Shown here: positions 26,316-35,906 of the stretch, one piece after another
Numbering within the stretch: the stretch's first letter is position 1
Layout of the letters: the number at the start of each line of letters is the position of its first letter
Source: Bacillota bacterium
GTDB taxonomy: Bacteria; Bacillota; Clostridia; Lachnospirales; Anaerotignaceae
Direction: 5' to 3'
Assembly (NCBI GenBank): GCA_019422105.1
Contig: JAHZDZ010000007.1
Location: 105,971 to 169,970 of the forward strand
Length of the DNA stretch: 64,000 nucleotides
Notes under the pieces: model-generated
Seen by the model: the letters and a program-made list of their open reading frames with translations, nothing else
Databases searched by the model: none
What the model was told of the DNA's origin: nothing
Made by a program: the position numbers and the translations under genes

Positions 26316-26816
26316 TCAAAGTTCCTTCTTCTCTGCCTGACATTCCTCTGAAGTCTCACTTCCCGTGACTTTTCTGAAACGCTTGAAAAAGTCACTCATG
26401 AGGAAGCTGCATTTTTCCTGAAGAACACCCTCCATAACCTCCGCCTGATGATTCAATCTGGGCTCATTTAATATATTCAAAATAGAAACGGCACAGCCTG
26501 CCTTTTTATTGCGCGTCCCAAAAACCACCTTGGGAATTCTGGCCTGCACAATAGCGCCTGCGCACATGGGGCAAGGCTCGACTGTCACATAGAGCGTACA
26601 GTCCTCAAGGCGCCAGTCTCCCACCGCCTCACATGCCTCATGTATCGCCAGTATTTCCGCATGGCAGAGGGCATTTTTTGCTGTGTTGCGCATATTATGT
26701 CCTCTGCCAATGATTTCGCCGTTCTTTACTATCACTGCCCCTATGGGCACCTCATTGATGGAATAAGCCCTCTGTGCTTCCTTTAGGGCCTCAGCCATAA
26801 ATATTTCCTCTTCCAT
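26316..26816 (-). CDS. tadA: tRNA-specific adenosine deaminase
   Basis: A 166-residue zinc deaminase with HAE (in LCHAEILAIHEAC) and PCPMCAGAI, converting A34 to inosine in tRNA-Arg(ACG). GGGGT lies before the ATG. It follows the LCP gene by 12 bp and is probably cotranscribed with it. Confidence 0.94.
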   Translation of the reverse strand: MEEEIFMAEALKEAQRAYSINEVPIGAVIVKNGEIIGRGHNMRNTAKNALCHAEILAIHEACEAVGDWRLEDCTLYVTVEPCPMCAGAIVQARIPKVVFGTRNKKAGCAVSILNILNEPRLNHQAEVMEGVLQEKCSFLMSDFFKRFRKVTGSETSEECQAEKKEL

Positions 26817-26828
26817 TGTATTACCCCA

Positions 26829-27983
26829 TTATTTATTGGACGTGTTTTCTTCCGCTTCCCCGTTTTGCGCTTCCTTCTCCTCTGAATCATCCCCGTAAAT
26901 TATTTTTTTCAATTCAGCGGCATTTTCGGCATAATCGCACATGATAACGCTTTGAGCGCCCTGCTTTGCGTCATACCACATACCGTCAAAGGGCACCCTT
27001 GCCTGGTCAATCGTCAGATTGTCAAGTCCAAGGGCCTGGAAGCCAAGTGAAATAATATCGGAAACCGGCATATTGGTTTTCACCTTGCTAAGTCCGATAT
27101 TGGCAAGATTCATAATTTCGCTGGGATTATTGATCCCCTTCACCTTTTTATAGATAGCCATAAGGATATCTCTCTGCCTTTGGGTTCTCGCAAAATCATT
27201 GTTTCCGATAAAACGGTTATTGGCATGGCCCAAAACCTGCGCGCCCGTCAGCGTTACATTTTCGCCTACCGGCACCTTGCCGTTGTCAGGGTATCTCTGT
27301 AAATAGAAATCGGACTCCTCCTGCGTAATGTTCAATTCAATGCCACCCAGGGCGTCGACAATATCAATCAATCCGTCAAAATCCACAACCACATAATATT
27401 GGATATCCAGACCGTAGAGTTCATTGATAGTATTTATCGTAAGCCCTGCGCCGCCCAGAGCATAGGCGGTATTGAGCTTATACCAGCTGAAGCCCTCGAT
27501 GGGCACCCAGGTATCTCTTAAAAACGAGGTCAGAACTACCCTTTTTTCCTTATAATTATAGGAAGCCATAATCATGGTGTCGCTTCTGGCTCTTTTTTCT
27601 CCCGGCCTTGCGTCCTGTCCGATTAACAGAATATTCAGCACATCCTTGTCTATCTGCTCAACCTTATAAATATCCTCCTCATAACCCGCATCCTGCGCAT
27701 CCACAGACGCATCGCCAAAAATCCTCTCGATTTCCTCAGGACTCATGTTGGCAAAGGCTTTTTCCATCTCCTCCAAAGACATACTTCCTATGTTGCCATA
27801 CACATCATCTGTCACAGATTTGTCCTTGTCCACAATTTTGACGTTTCCGTCATGAATCGTATTTAATTTGCCGTAAGCATATACAAAAATGCAAACGAGC
27901 AACACAATGACAACTGCCGCAATACTAACGGCAATTTTCCCCTGCCTGGGCAGCTTATTCCATCTTTCCTTCAGCTTATTCAT
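26829..27983 (-). CDS. LytR-CpsA-Psr (LCP) family ligase
   Basis: A 384-residue membrane-anchored protein: one transmembrane helix near residues 17-38, an acidic linker, then the LCP domain (NILLIGQDARPGEKRARSDTMIMAS, SFLRDTWVPIEG, YVVVDFDGLIDIVDALGG, FARTQRQRDILMAIYKKV). LCP enzymes attach wall glycopolymers to peptidoglycan. The Met at 27983 is used: GGAG lies before it and it overlaps the upstream stop by 8 bp, showing translational coupling to the lipoprotein. Confidence 0.9.
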   Translation of the reverse strand: MNKLKERWNKLPRQGKIAVSIAAVVIVLLVCIFVYAYGKLNTIHDGNVKIVDKDKSVTDDVYGNIGSMSLEEMEKAFANMSPEEIERIFGDASVDAQDAGYEEDIYKVEQIDKDVLNILLIGQDARPGEKRARSDTMIMASYNYKEKRVVLTSFLRDTWVPIEGFSWYKLNTAYALGGAGLTINTINELYGLDIQYYVVVDFDGLIDIVDALGGIELNITQEESDFYLQRYPDNGKVPVGENVTLTGAQVLGHANNRFIGNNDFARTQRQRDILMAIYKKVKGINNPSEIMNLANIGLSKVKTNMPVSDIISLGFQALGLDNLTIDQARVPFDGMWYDAKQGAQSVIMCDYAENAAELKKIIYGDDSEEKEAQNGEAEENTSNK

Positions 27984-29343
27984 ACTGCGTTTCTCCATTC
28001 TGATTCAATTCTGCTATAAAGGTACTCTGTATATTATTTTCAAAATCTGTGATTTTAATGTAATCATCCAACCCGTCCTGATTGAAATCCGCCGCAAAAT
28101 AAATCTGTCCATAATCAATATCGTCATTTCTGGATACCAGACCTTTTGGCGTCAGAACATAGCGTATGGTTGTCCACGTTTTATCGCAGATATAAATTTC
28201 CTTTACACCGTCCTGATTCAAATCTCCCGTATAAATGAACCCGTCCAGACTTTCTATGGACAGATGGGTTCGCCAGATATTGGTAAAATTGCCCTCCGCG
28301 GCAGTATAAAGGTAAAGATCCATGCCGTCCGTCATTATATATTCACTGCTGCCGTCGCCGTCCAAATCCTCAGCCTTAAACTGTGTCACCCCGTGGTTCA
28401 GGTAAAACTGCCTCTCCTTCACAAAAGCGCCGTCCTGCTTTTTGTAATACTCAATGCCATTTTTCCCTCCAAGCACAAGTCTCGTGCCGTCAGAGGCGAT
28501 ACAGGTATAGTCAGGAAGCAGGAGTGCTATCTCCTCCCCCGTTTTATTCAGGCTGCTGTCTGTAAAAACAACTTTGTCCGCAACGGAATACTGAGCGCTG
28601 TCATGTCCTTCCGCAGCGTTCACATAGCTTCCAAGCAAAACGGCAATGCTGTCCGCCTCCGAAGTTCCATCATTATAAAAGGATACCGACAGGGGCACCA
28701 GTCCGTCGCCGCCGTATGCAATTTTTTTGTATAAGCTGAAACCGTTTCTGTAGCGGTACACATTGACGCTGCTGCCGGATATGCAGGTTAGAAGCATATT
28801 GCCGCTGGCGTCTCTCCCCACAGAGGAGAAGCCCGTGACGGGAAGCTTTGATTTTTTTTCTGTAAAGCCGCCCATTTCCCTGTCGCTTTCAAATGCCTTG
28901 ATAGCAACATCCTTCGTGAACACGTTTCGGTTACTCAGACTATATGCCTTATTGGTGTTTGCATCCTTATAATAGACGCCGAGAATATCATTCCGTCCAA
29001 AATAAAAGTAAGCCAGGCCCGCACGATCCCCATTGAAATGAACCATATCAGCCGTACCCACCACTACACTTTTGCCGGCGCTCTTTTTTAACGGGTAGCC
29101 TGCGTCCTCACTGGCTAAAAATGCATTTTCATCTGCTGTAGGCACTGTCCCCTGAAAGAACTGTATGGTATCGCTGTCATATCGCCAGTAAAAGGACTTA
29201 AAGGTATCCTCTATCAGCTGTTCATATTTTTCCTGTTCCTTCACAGAAAGAGAAAACTGCGCCTCTTCCTCTCCGCTTTGTTTATTAGCACAGCCGCTCA
29301 GCATAAAAATAAGCAGCAGTAGCATTATCATTTTGAGCCTCAT
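27976..29343 (-). CDS. Lipoprotein with FG-GAP/VCBS-like repeats
   Basis: A 455-residue lipoprotein with lipobox MLSGC (Cys18). The mature part has repeated Asp-rich turns of FG-GAP/VCBS type: DLDGDGSSEYI, DLNQDGVKEIY, DFNQDGLDDYIK, which probably bind calcium in a beta-propeller. Its 3' end overlaps the LCP gene, implying joint work at the cell surface. The exact role is unknown. Confidence 0.75.
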   Translation of the reverse strand: MRLKMIMLLLLIFMLSGCANKQSGEEEAQFSLSVKEQEKYEQLIEDTFKSFYWRYDSDTIQFFQGTVPTADENAFLASEDAGYPLKKSAGKSVVVGTADMVHFNGDRAGLAYFYFGRNDILGVYYKDANTNKAYSLSNRNVFTKDVAIKAFESDREMGGFTEKKSKLPVTGFSSVGRDASGNMLLTCISGSSVNVYRYRNGFSLYKKIAYGGDGLVPLSVSFYNDGTSEADSIAVLLGSYVNAAEGHDSAQYSVADKVVFTDSSLNKTGEEIALLLPDYTCIASDGTRLVLGGKNGIEYYKKQDGAFVKERQFYLNHGVTQFKAEDLDGDGSSEYIMTDGMDLYLYTAAEGNFTNIWRTHLSIESLDGFIYTGDLNQDGVKEIYICDKTWTTIRYVLTPKGLVSRNDDIDYGQIYFAADFNQDGLDDYIKITDFENNIQSTFIAELNQNGETQYE

Positions 29344-29432
29344 AACATCCTTTCACGTCCCTATATCGAAATTCCGTTTATTTTGACGTTTACCTGTACT
29401 ATTATATAATACCAAGGCTCTTAAATCAAATA

Positions 29433-29966
29433 TCATTTGCCAAAAACATAGCATATTACAAAAAAAGAAGCAATAATTCCTGCAATGTTTGCAATCAGCG
29501 CGCCGCTTAAGGTGTATTTCGTCTTCCTGATATTGACACTCATAAAATAAAGGGACATGGTATAAAATACCGTTTCCGTACATCCCATCATTGTGGAGGC
29601 AAGACGGCCGATAAAGGAGTCCGTGCCGAATGTCTTAAACAGGTCAATCACAATTCCCGTTGCCGCCGAGGAGGAAACCAGGCGCATCAGGCTCAGGGGA
29701 ATAACCTCCGCCGGAAATCCAATCAAATCAGTTACAGGCCTTATAAGAGCAACCAGCAAATCCAGTGCCCCTGACGCTCGCAGAACAGATACGGCCATCA
29801 TAAGTCCAATCAGTGTCGGCATAATCTGAAATACCGTTTGAATGCCGTCCTTTGCCCCATCAATAAAGGTATCGTAAATGTCCACCTTTTTTGCGTACCC
29901 AAACAGTATGATAATCAAAAATGTCAATGGTATTAACAAATCGGATATGTAAATGATAAGCCTCAA
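29433..29966 (-). CDS. spmB: Spore maturation protein B
   Basis: A 177-residue membrane protein of the nucleoside-recognition (Gate) family. Starting at the TTG at 29966 it matches the about 178-residue SpmB size and overlaps the spmA stop (TTGA); a longer frame upstream merely overlaps spmA. Sequence hallmarks: IDGAKDGIQTVFQIMPTLIGLMMAVSVLRASG and TMMGCTETVFYTMSLYF. With SpmA it is needed for spore-core dehydration. Confidence 0.92.
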   Translation of the reverse strand: MRLIIYISDLLIPLTFLIIILFGYAKKVDIYDTFIDGAKDGIQTVFQIMPTLIGLMMAVSVLRASGALDLLVALIRPVTDLIGFPAEVIPLSLMRLVSSSAATGIVIDLFKTFGTDSFIGRLASTMMGCTETVFYTMSLYFMSVNIRKTKYTLSGALIANIAGIIASFFVICYVFGK

Positions 29967-30544
29967 TCCCTGTGCCCCCTCTCCCTTGCCTTTGCATATA
30001 AAACGCCCGCAACGGTTGAAACAAGCGTGGCGATAAGACAAGGCGCCATAATCTCGGAGGGGTTTAATGAGCCGTACTGCTGTCTGTAGGCAATGATATT
30101 GACGGAAATGAGCTGTATAGAGGACATATTTATAATCAGAAACATACACATGGCATTAGATGCTGTGCTTTTGTGATGGTTCAGCTTATCCAGCTCCTTC
30201 ATTGCCTCAAGCCCCGCCGGCGTCGCGGCCCAGCCAAGGCCCAGAAAATTGGCTATGAAGTTTGTGGCAATATATTCCTGTGCGGGATGTCCGTCAGGCA
30301 CAGAGGGGAACAAAAAGCGCAGGAGAGGCTTCATTTTCTTCGATAAAAGCTCAATAGCCCCTCCCTTTTGCGCTATTTTAATAATTCCTGTCCATGTGGC
30401 CATGACGCCAAGCATAGTAATGCAAAGGGATACCGCGTCCTTCCCCCCGCTAATAGCGGCATTCGTCACATCCTCTACTCTTCCTGTCAATATCCCATAT
30501 AATACGCCGATTACAATAAAGGCGCCCCAAATATAGTTAAGCAT
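29963..30544 (-). CDS. spmA: Spore maturation protein A
   Basis: A 193-residue membrane protein with MLNYIWGAFIVIGVLYGI, SGGKDAVSLCITMLGVMATWTG and NFLGLGWAATPAGLEAMKEL, as in SpmA. AAGAGGG precedes the ATG. Forms a translationally coupled operon with spmB. Confidence 0.93.
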   Translation of the reverse strand: MLNYIWGAFIVIGVLYGILTGRVEDVTNAAISGGKDAVSLCITMLGVMATWTGIIKIAQKGGAIELLSKKMKPLLRFLFPSVPDGHPAQEYIATNFIANFLGLGWAATPAGLEAMKELDKLNHHKSTASNAMCMFLIINMSSIQLISVNIIAYRQQYGSLNPSEIMAPCLIATLVSTVAGVLYAKARERGHRD

Positions 30545-30717
30545 ATAAAATTACCCTCTTTTCTCCCATTATAATAGTAATAATATTCAATCTTTTTTTC
30601 CTTATTCCCTAAAAACAGCCAAAAGTTTTGACAATTTAACCTGAATATTGACTTTATATTACAATTATGATACGCTTAAGGGCAAATAGAACAATTTACC
30701 ACTTTAGGAGGATATCT

Positions 30718-30981
30718 ATGAAGTCAACGGGTATAGTAAGAAAGGTAGACGAACTGGGCCGAGTCGTTTTGCCGATTGAACTAAGGAGAAATTTAAACAT
30801 CAATGAAAAGGATTCTCTTGAAATTTTTGTGGATGACGAAAAGGTTATATTAAAAAAATACGAGCCGGCAGATATTTTCACCGGAAGCATGGAAAACCTG
30901 ATTGACTATAAGGGCAAAAAGGTGTCGAAGGAATCAATTATCGAGATGGCTAAATTGGCAGGCTTCAGCATTGAGGTGTAA
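30718..30981 (+). CDS. AbrB-family transition-state regulator
   Basis: An 87-residue protein with the AbrB swapped-hairpin domain (MKSTGIVRKVDELGRVVLPIELRRNLNI, then DSLEIFVDDEKVILKKYEP) and a C-terminal tail that may aid multimerisation. AGGAGG 7 bp upstream decides the start. AbrB/Abh/SpoVT relatives control entry into stationary phase and sporulation. Monocistronic. Confidence 0.9.
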   Translation: MKSTGIVRKVDELGRVVLPIELRRNLNINEKDSLEIFVDDEKVILKKYEPADIFTGSMENLIDYKGKKVSKESIIEMAKLAGFSIEV

Positions 30982-31027
30982 ACAAATACTACTTTAACCG
31001 TTGAAAAGCATAAGAAAAAAATCCGGA

Positions 31028-31051
31028 CAGTCATTTTATGACTGTTTTTTT
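31028..31051 (+). terminator. Terminator of the AbrB-like gene
   Basis: CAGTCAT-TTT-ATGACTG followed by seven T residues. Confidence 0.8.
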
Positions 31052-31214
31052 GTTGCGCTTAAACGCAGCAAATAAATTTATGTACAAATTATACCTTATG
31101 TATCTACCGTTTAAAACATTTGTAAAACTTAGGAAACGTCTGCGTCACAACTGTATGCTACACTGATAGCTGTTATGATAACCTGTCCTGCATTATGAAA
31201 GGAGCATATCTGAT

Positions 31215-32528
31215 ATGAATAAAAAACTGGCAGCCGCTGCTGCTGCAGTCTCCGTTTTTGTTTCTGCCACTGCCTTTGGTGCTGATAATGCCGCCATAAC
31301 CAACACAAACCTGAAATTAACGAAAAATACATCCAGGGCGGCTATTGAAATAAATATTCCGCAATTTCAAATAGACGCCCTGGATGATTACACAGACAAT
31401 GTTCTCTATGAAGGTATCGGAGACATCAACAGATGGTCTGCCTCTGCCAATCCGGAAAAAGTACAGCTGGATATCTATTATGATTATTCCATGAACGGCT
31501 CTCTTCTCTCCCTATGGATTACAGCTTATCAGGACACAGGCGGCGCCCATGGCATGTTCTCTCTTCAATCCATTACATATGATACTGCGGACAATAAGTT
31601 TTACACTCTGGAGGGTCTGTTTAAACCGTATGCAAACTACAAAGGTAGACTGACCCAAATAATAAACACAGCTGTATCGGAAGATATGGAAGACTATTTT
31701 CCAGAGGCCTCTGAAACAATCGAAAAATGCAACGGTAATTTTAATTTCTATATTGACGGAAACCAGTTGGTTATTTATTTTAACGAGTACGAGATTGCCC
31801 CCTTTGCCAGCGGCATCCGCGAATTTTCCATCGACTGTGAAGCCTTAAGAGATATTCTTGCCCCTGCCGTTTTCCGCTCCATGAAAGACGCGGAGCCTCT
31901 TGGAAATATTCGTCTGGATGGCCAGAGTGCCTCCTTCAGCTCTCCTTGCTATGAAACAAACGGCACGCTCATGCTCCCTCTGCGGGAAACCGCCGAGCTT
32001 CTCGGGAATAAGACGGATTGGGATAAAGAAAAGGGCGCTATGCTAAACGGTATACCCATAAAGGGCAAAACAGCGTATGAACTGAAAAACGGCGTCACCT
32101 ATGTTCCTGTTTCCTACTTCAATGATTACAGCAAGGATACCGTCTACTGTGGAAACGGTATTCTTCGCCTATTTACCGGCAGACAAATAAACTCTCTGAA
32201 GTACAAACAGATGCTTGACTTTGTTTCGCCCGAAAGCGGACTGGACTGTGTGGAGAAATATGCCAAGGCCTATCAGGAGGGCAATATGACATTACAAAGA
32301 GGTCTTCTGGCTAAAAACCTCAGAATAAAGGAAAATATACGGACAGGTCTGTCAAACCCCATTATCCAAGATTTTGATATTTCAGAGCTATCATCTTCCT
32401 CCTACCGTATTATATTTCATTGGGGATACTATGGACAGGAGTATGAGGAGACAACAGAAATGACTGTATCTGTCGGACGGGATACGTCAAGTGAAAACTA
32501 TAAAATAACAGCTCTCAGGCAAAAATAA
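31215..32528 (+). CDS. Secreted DUF3298/DUF4163 protein with copper-amine-oxidase-like stalk domain
   Basis: A 437-residue secreted protein: signal peptide to about residue 22, then an RsiV-like DUF4163/DUF3298 region (residues about 30-210, with GGAHGMFSLQSITYD, a typical DUF3298 signature), then a stalk (copper amine oxidase N-terminal-like) segment (LPLRETAELLGNKTDWDKEKGAML). The C-terminal 110 residues are unassigned. GAAAGGAG precedes the ATG. It has no transmembrane anchor, so it is not an anti-sigma factor like RsiV itself. Confidence 0.75.
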   Translation: MNKKLAAAAAAVSVFVSATAFGADNAAITNTNLKLTKNTSRAAIEINIPQFQIDALDDYTDNVLYEGIGDINRWSASANPEKVQLDIYYDYSMNGSLLSLWITAYQDTGGAHGMFSLQSITYDTADNKFYTLEGLFKPYANYKGRLTQIINTAVSEDMEDYFPEASETIEKCNGNFNFYIDGNQLVIYFNEYEIAPFASGIREFSIDCEALRDILAPAVFRSMKDAEPLGNIRLDGQSASFSSPCYETNGTLMLPLRETAELLGNKTDWDKEKGAMLNGIPIKGKTAYELKNGVTYVPVSYFNDYSKDTVYCGNGILRLFTGRQINSLKYKQMLDFVSPESGLDCVEKYAKAYQEGNMTLQRGLLAKNLRIKENIRTGLSNPIIQDFDISELSSSSYRIIFHWGYYGQEYEETTEMTVSVGRDTSSENYKITALRQK

Positions 32529-32540
32529 GCATAAAAAAAC

Positions 32541-32663
32541 AGCCGAGGTTGTGTGCCTTAAGAAAACAAAGAAACAGGATCCCGATGAGCAAAGAAAACT
32601 GATTCATCAAGCTTTCTTTGCTTCAATTTTTCTTATGGCACCGACCATTAGCGGCTATTTTTT
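32541..32663 (+). repeat. Long nested inverted repeat after the DUF3298 gene
   Basis: AGCCG (32541) pairs with CGGCT (32652-32656), GTGCCTTAAGAAAA pairs with TTTTTCTTATGGCAC, and inside GCAAAGAAA pairs with TTTCTTTGC. A T run follows. It can fold as one roughly 115-nt stem and serve as a terminator, or be a MITE-like remnant. Confidence 0.5.
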
Positions 32664-32816
32664 TATGATTGCACTTCTATTAAACTTGTTTGAAACCCAG
32701 AAAATATCCAGGCCTGTGTGCTTTTAAAAAGTCGGAGCACAATATAATTATAAAAGGCTTTGTCCTCCTTTAAAGTCACGCCTTGTCAAGCAATGACAGG
32801 ACGTAGACATTCACTT

Positions 32817-34259
32817 TTAACCCTCGTACGGCTTGTTTGCAAGGAAGCATTCCACAACCTTCTCCTGCTGTGGTGTAGATTTTTCCTTGGAAAGCATACC
32901 CAAAAACAATCCGATGAATCCAAAGATTAAGCCCGGGAATATGGAATGCCAGCCGGCAAGAGATGCAGGAAGAACACCCAGAAGCTTCGTCACTTCCCAG
33001 ATAAGAGCAGATCCGCCGCCCAGTACAAGACTCAAGAAACCGCTCATAGGCGTTGCTTTTTTGCTGAACAGTCCGCCGTAAAGAGGCACTGCAAGACAGG
33101 CAAGAACTGTATAGGTTACCATGATCCAGCTGATAACACTGTTTGCATACTGAACGACAATAAATGCCAATACATCTACAACCAGAATAATAATACGGGA
33201 TGCCCGAAGACTTTGCTTGTCATCCAGCTGCTTTACTTCTCCGATTAAGTCCCTGACACAGGTCATGCTGACAGACAACAGCAAGGAATTGGCCGTTGTC
33301 AGTACAGCTGCAAGAATCGCCGCAGCATAGAAAGCGCCAAGTATCATAGGCATTTTTGCAAGAATAGCGGTAATGACGTCATTGCCGGCCACATCAGCAG
33401 ATGTGGTCACATAAGCGGAAAGGCCAATGATGCCGATGCCGATTACCATAAAGATACCGCAGAGAATACCGTTGGTAACCGCGGCCTTTTTTGCGTCCTG
33501 AGGCGTATGGCAGGCATTGATACGCTGTATGAACAGCGACTGCATTACCGTACCCATCAATACACCTGACACGATATTTCCGCTCATCGTCTTCCAGGAA
33601 AGGTTAGATGCAAACGGGTTGAGCAGACTGCTCGGAAGAGAGGCAAAACCGCCCGCCGCGGAAAGGTCTTTGTAGGAAAGGAACGCAATTATGGCAACTG
33701 TAACAAATATAATGGTTGCCTGCATGGTATCTGTCCACGCAACACCCTTTAAACCGCCCATTGTAGCCGTAAAATAAAAAATTACAATCGCAATGATCAT
33801 GGCTGCATTATAGTTAATGCCCAAATAACCATGGGCCATGGTGCCAAAGGACGCCATCATGGAAGCAACAACAGCCATCTCTCCAAGGCAGTTTAAAACT
33901 GCCGCAATCAGTCTGGACTTTCTTCCGTATCTGATTTTGAACAAATCCGCCGTTGTATACTGATTCAGGTTTTTCAGCCTGCTTGCCAGAAACAGTCCAA
34001 TCGCAATAGAGCCCAGACAAAAGGCAAACAGCGGAAGCATTGCCCATTGCAGGCCGTACGCCTTATAGCTTCCCACATAACCAATCATAGTCGCGCCGCC
34101 GATAGTGGAAGCAAACATTGTTCCGCACACTACATACCACGGAATAGAGCCGCCGCCCAAAGCAAAGTCATAATAGGTTTTCACCTTTTTGCCCGTCCAG
34201 ACAATAATGCCTGTAATTCCAACTAAATAAACCAAAACAATTGTTAATGCACTGGTCAT
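32817..34259 (-). CDS. Sodium:solute symporter (SSS family)
   Basis: A 480-residue integral membrane protein with about 13 hydrophobic segments and SSS-family features (YYDFALGGGSIPWYVVCGTMFASTIGGATMIGYVG; NQYTTADLFKIRYG). AAGGGGG precedes the ATG. It lies 78 bp after the D-aminoacylase gene on the same strand, so it probably imports the acylated D-amino acid or peptide that enzyme cleaves. The substrate is inferred from context only. Confidence 0.88.
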   Translation of the reverse strand: MTSALTIVLVYLVGITGIIVWTGKKVKTYYDFALGGGSIPWYVVCGTMFASTIGGATMIGYVGSYKAYGLQWAMLPLFAFCLGSIAIGLFLASRLKNLNQYTTADLFKIRYGRKSRLIAAVLNCLGEMAVVASMMASFGTMAHGYLGINYNAAMIIAIVIFYFTATMGGLKGVAWTDTMQATIIFVTVAIIAFLSYKDLSAAGGFASLPSSLLNPFASNLSWKTMSGNIVSGVLMGTVMQSLFIQRINACHTPQDAKKAAVTNGILCGIFMVIGIGIIGLSAYVTTSADVAGNDVITAILAKMPMILGAFYAAAILAAVLTTANSLLLSVSMTCVRDLIGEVKQLDDKQSLRASRIIILVVDVLAFIVVQYANSVISWIMVTYTVLACLAVPLYGGLFSKKATPMSGFLSLVLGGGSALIWEVTKLLGVLPASLAGWHSIFPGLIFGFIGLFLGMLSKEKSTPQQEKVVECFLANKPYEG

Positions 34260-34337
34260 ATTATTTCCCCCTTAATAATGAATTTGACTAGTGTTCCGTA
34301 ATATAAAAAATACTGCGGCCGCGCCTGAGACGGCCAT

Positions 34338-35906
34338 TTATGAAACGACTTTGCAGTCCTTCACAATCATTTTTCCGCCCACAAAAACATAATTGACACC
34401 CCTTGGCGGCGTAACAGGGTTGGCAAAGGATGCATCCGTGCCAATCTTATTTCTGTCAAATATGACAATATCAGCGTCATAGCCCTCTTTTATATGCCCC
34501 TTTGTTTTCAGCCCCACAAAGTCAGCCGGCAGAGAGGTGCATTTTCTGACCGCTTCCTCCAATGAAACAACTTGTTTTTCTCTCACATAGGTCTCAAATA
34601 CACGAACAAAATTGCCGTATGCTCTGGGATGGGTCAATTCTCCGGTGCCCGCGCCTATGCCGTCTGAGCCCACGCAGGTATATGGGAATTTGAATATTTC
34701 CTCCACCACATCCTCCTCACACATACGCACCGCCATTAATACACGGCCGTTATTCTGTACCATAAGCTCGCAGACACAGTCTTCAGGCTCTCTGCCCATT
34801 ATCTTGGCTATCTCGTCAACATATTTTCCGTTATACTCCTCTGTCACGGAAGCGGAGACAATCAATACAGCATCTGCGCCCAGATATTTCAGAAAGTTTT
34901 CATAGCTGTCATCCTTTTTCATAGCTTCTATGATTGCAGCTCTCTCCGAGGCATTTTTCAGCTTTTCAAGCATTCTCACAGTGCCCTCTGACTGGCATCC
35001 CGGCGGAAGAAGGGCGCTCATGCTGGTAGATCCGTAATTATACAGGTACTGGTCACAGATTATCTCCATTCCCTCCTCCCGGGCTTTCGTGATCATGCCG
35101 AGAGTTACCTTATAGAGATCATGGTTTTTGGGTCCTGATATTTTATGGTGCGAAACAATCAGCTTTACCCCCGCACGCCTTGCTATGTCAACGGACTCCC
35201 TTACGCTTTCCACAACATGGTCACTTTCATTTCTCATATGCGTTGCGTAGATACCGCCATATTCCGCAACAACCTTGCACAGCTCCACAATTTCATCCGT
35301 CTTGCTGTAAACGCCCGGAATATAGATTAAGCCGGTGGAGAGTCCTAAAGCGCCGGCCTCCATGGCCTCCCGCAGAAGGGATTTCATCTTTTCCATCTCT
35401 TCTTTAGTGGGTTCTCTGTTGTCCATGCCCATAACGGCGATGCGAAGCGTCCCATGTCCTACCAATGCCCCCATGCCTATACGGGGGTTTCTTTTTTTCA
35501 GCTCCTCCACATAAACGCGGAAGGATGTCATTTTTGCCCATTCCTCGTCAAAGCCCTTTATGGGAAGCACAGGCGCCACATAGGTTTTCAATAAATCAAA
35601 GGTGGCAGGATTTACAGGTGTCCCGCTGATGCCGCAGTTGCCGCAGATATCATAGGTTACACCCTGCGTCACCTGGGGCGTCAGAGCAGAATCCTCAAAA
35701 CGATGCATATCACTGTGCGTGTGGGTATCAATAAAGCCCGGCGCCAGCACCATATCCTCATACGCCTCAATCATTGTCTCCGCAGAGTCCTCTATCTCAG
35801 GCGCTATTTTTACAATTTTCCCGTCCTTCACCGCAACACAACCCTTATATAAAGGTCCGCCGGATCCATCCGCTATAGTGATATTTTTGACCAGTAAATC
35901 TAACAT
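34338..35906 (-). CDS. N-acyl-D-amino-acid deacylase (amidohydrolase superfamily)
   Basis: A 522-residue metal hydrolase. Metal ligands: FIDTHTHSDMH near residues 56-66 and the later VSHHK and ATHMRNESDHV; GSDGIGAG supplies the catalytic Asp. The ICGNCGISG segment carries the Cys typical of D-aminoacylases. GGGGG 9 bp upstream favours the ATG at 35906. It releases D-amino acids from N-acyl forms, fitting a partner symporter and possibly peptidoglycan scavenging. Confidence 0.85.
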   Translation of the reverse strand: MLDLLVKNITIADGSGGPLYKGCVAVKDGKIVKIAPEIEDSAETMIEAYEDMVLAPGFIDTHTHSDMHRFEDSALTPQVTQGVTYDICGNCGISGTPVNPATFDLLKTYVAPVLPIKGFDEEWAKMTSFRVYVEELKKRNPRIGMGALVGHGTLRIAVMGMDNREPTKEEMEKMKSLLREAMEAGALGLSTGLIYIPGVYSKTDEIVELCKVVAEYGGIYATHMRNESDHVVESVRESVDIARRAGVKLIVSHHKISGPKNHDLYKVTLGMITKAREEGMEIICDQYLYNYGSTSMSALLPPGCQSEGTVRMLEKLKNASERAAIIEAMKKDDSYENFLKYLGADAVLIVSASVTEEYNGKYVDEIAKIMGREPEDCVCELMVQNNGRVLMAVRMCEEDVVEEIFKFPYTCVGSDGIGAGTGELTHPRAYGNFVRVFETYVREKQVVSLEEAVRKCTSLPADFVGLKTKGHIKEGYDADIVIFDRNKIGTDASFANPVTPPRGVNYVFVGGKMIVKDCKVVS

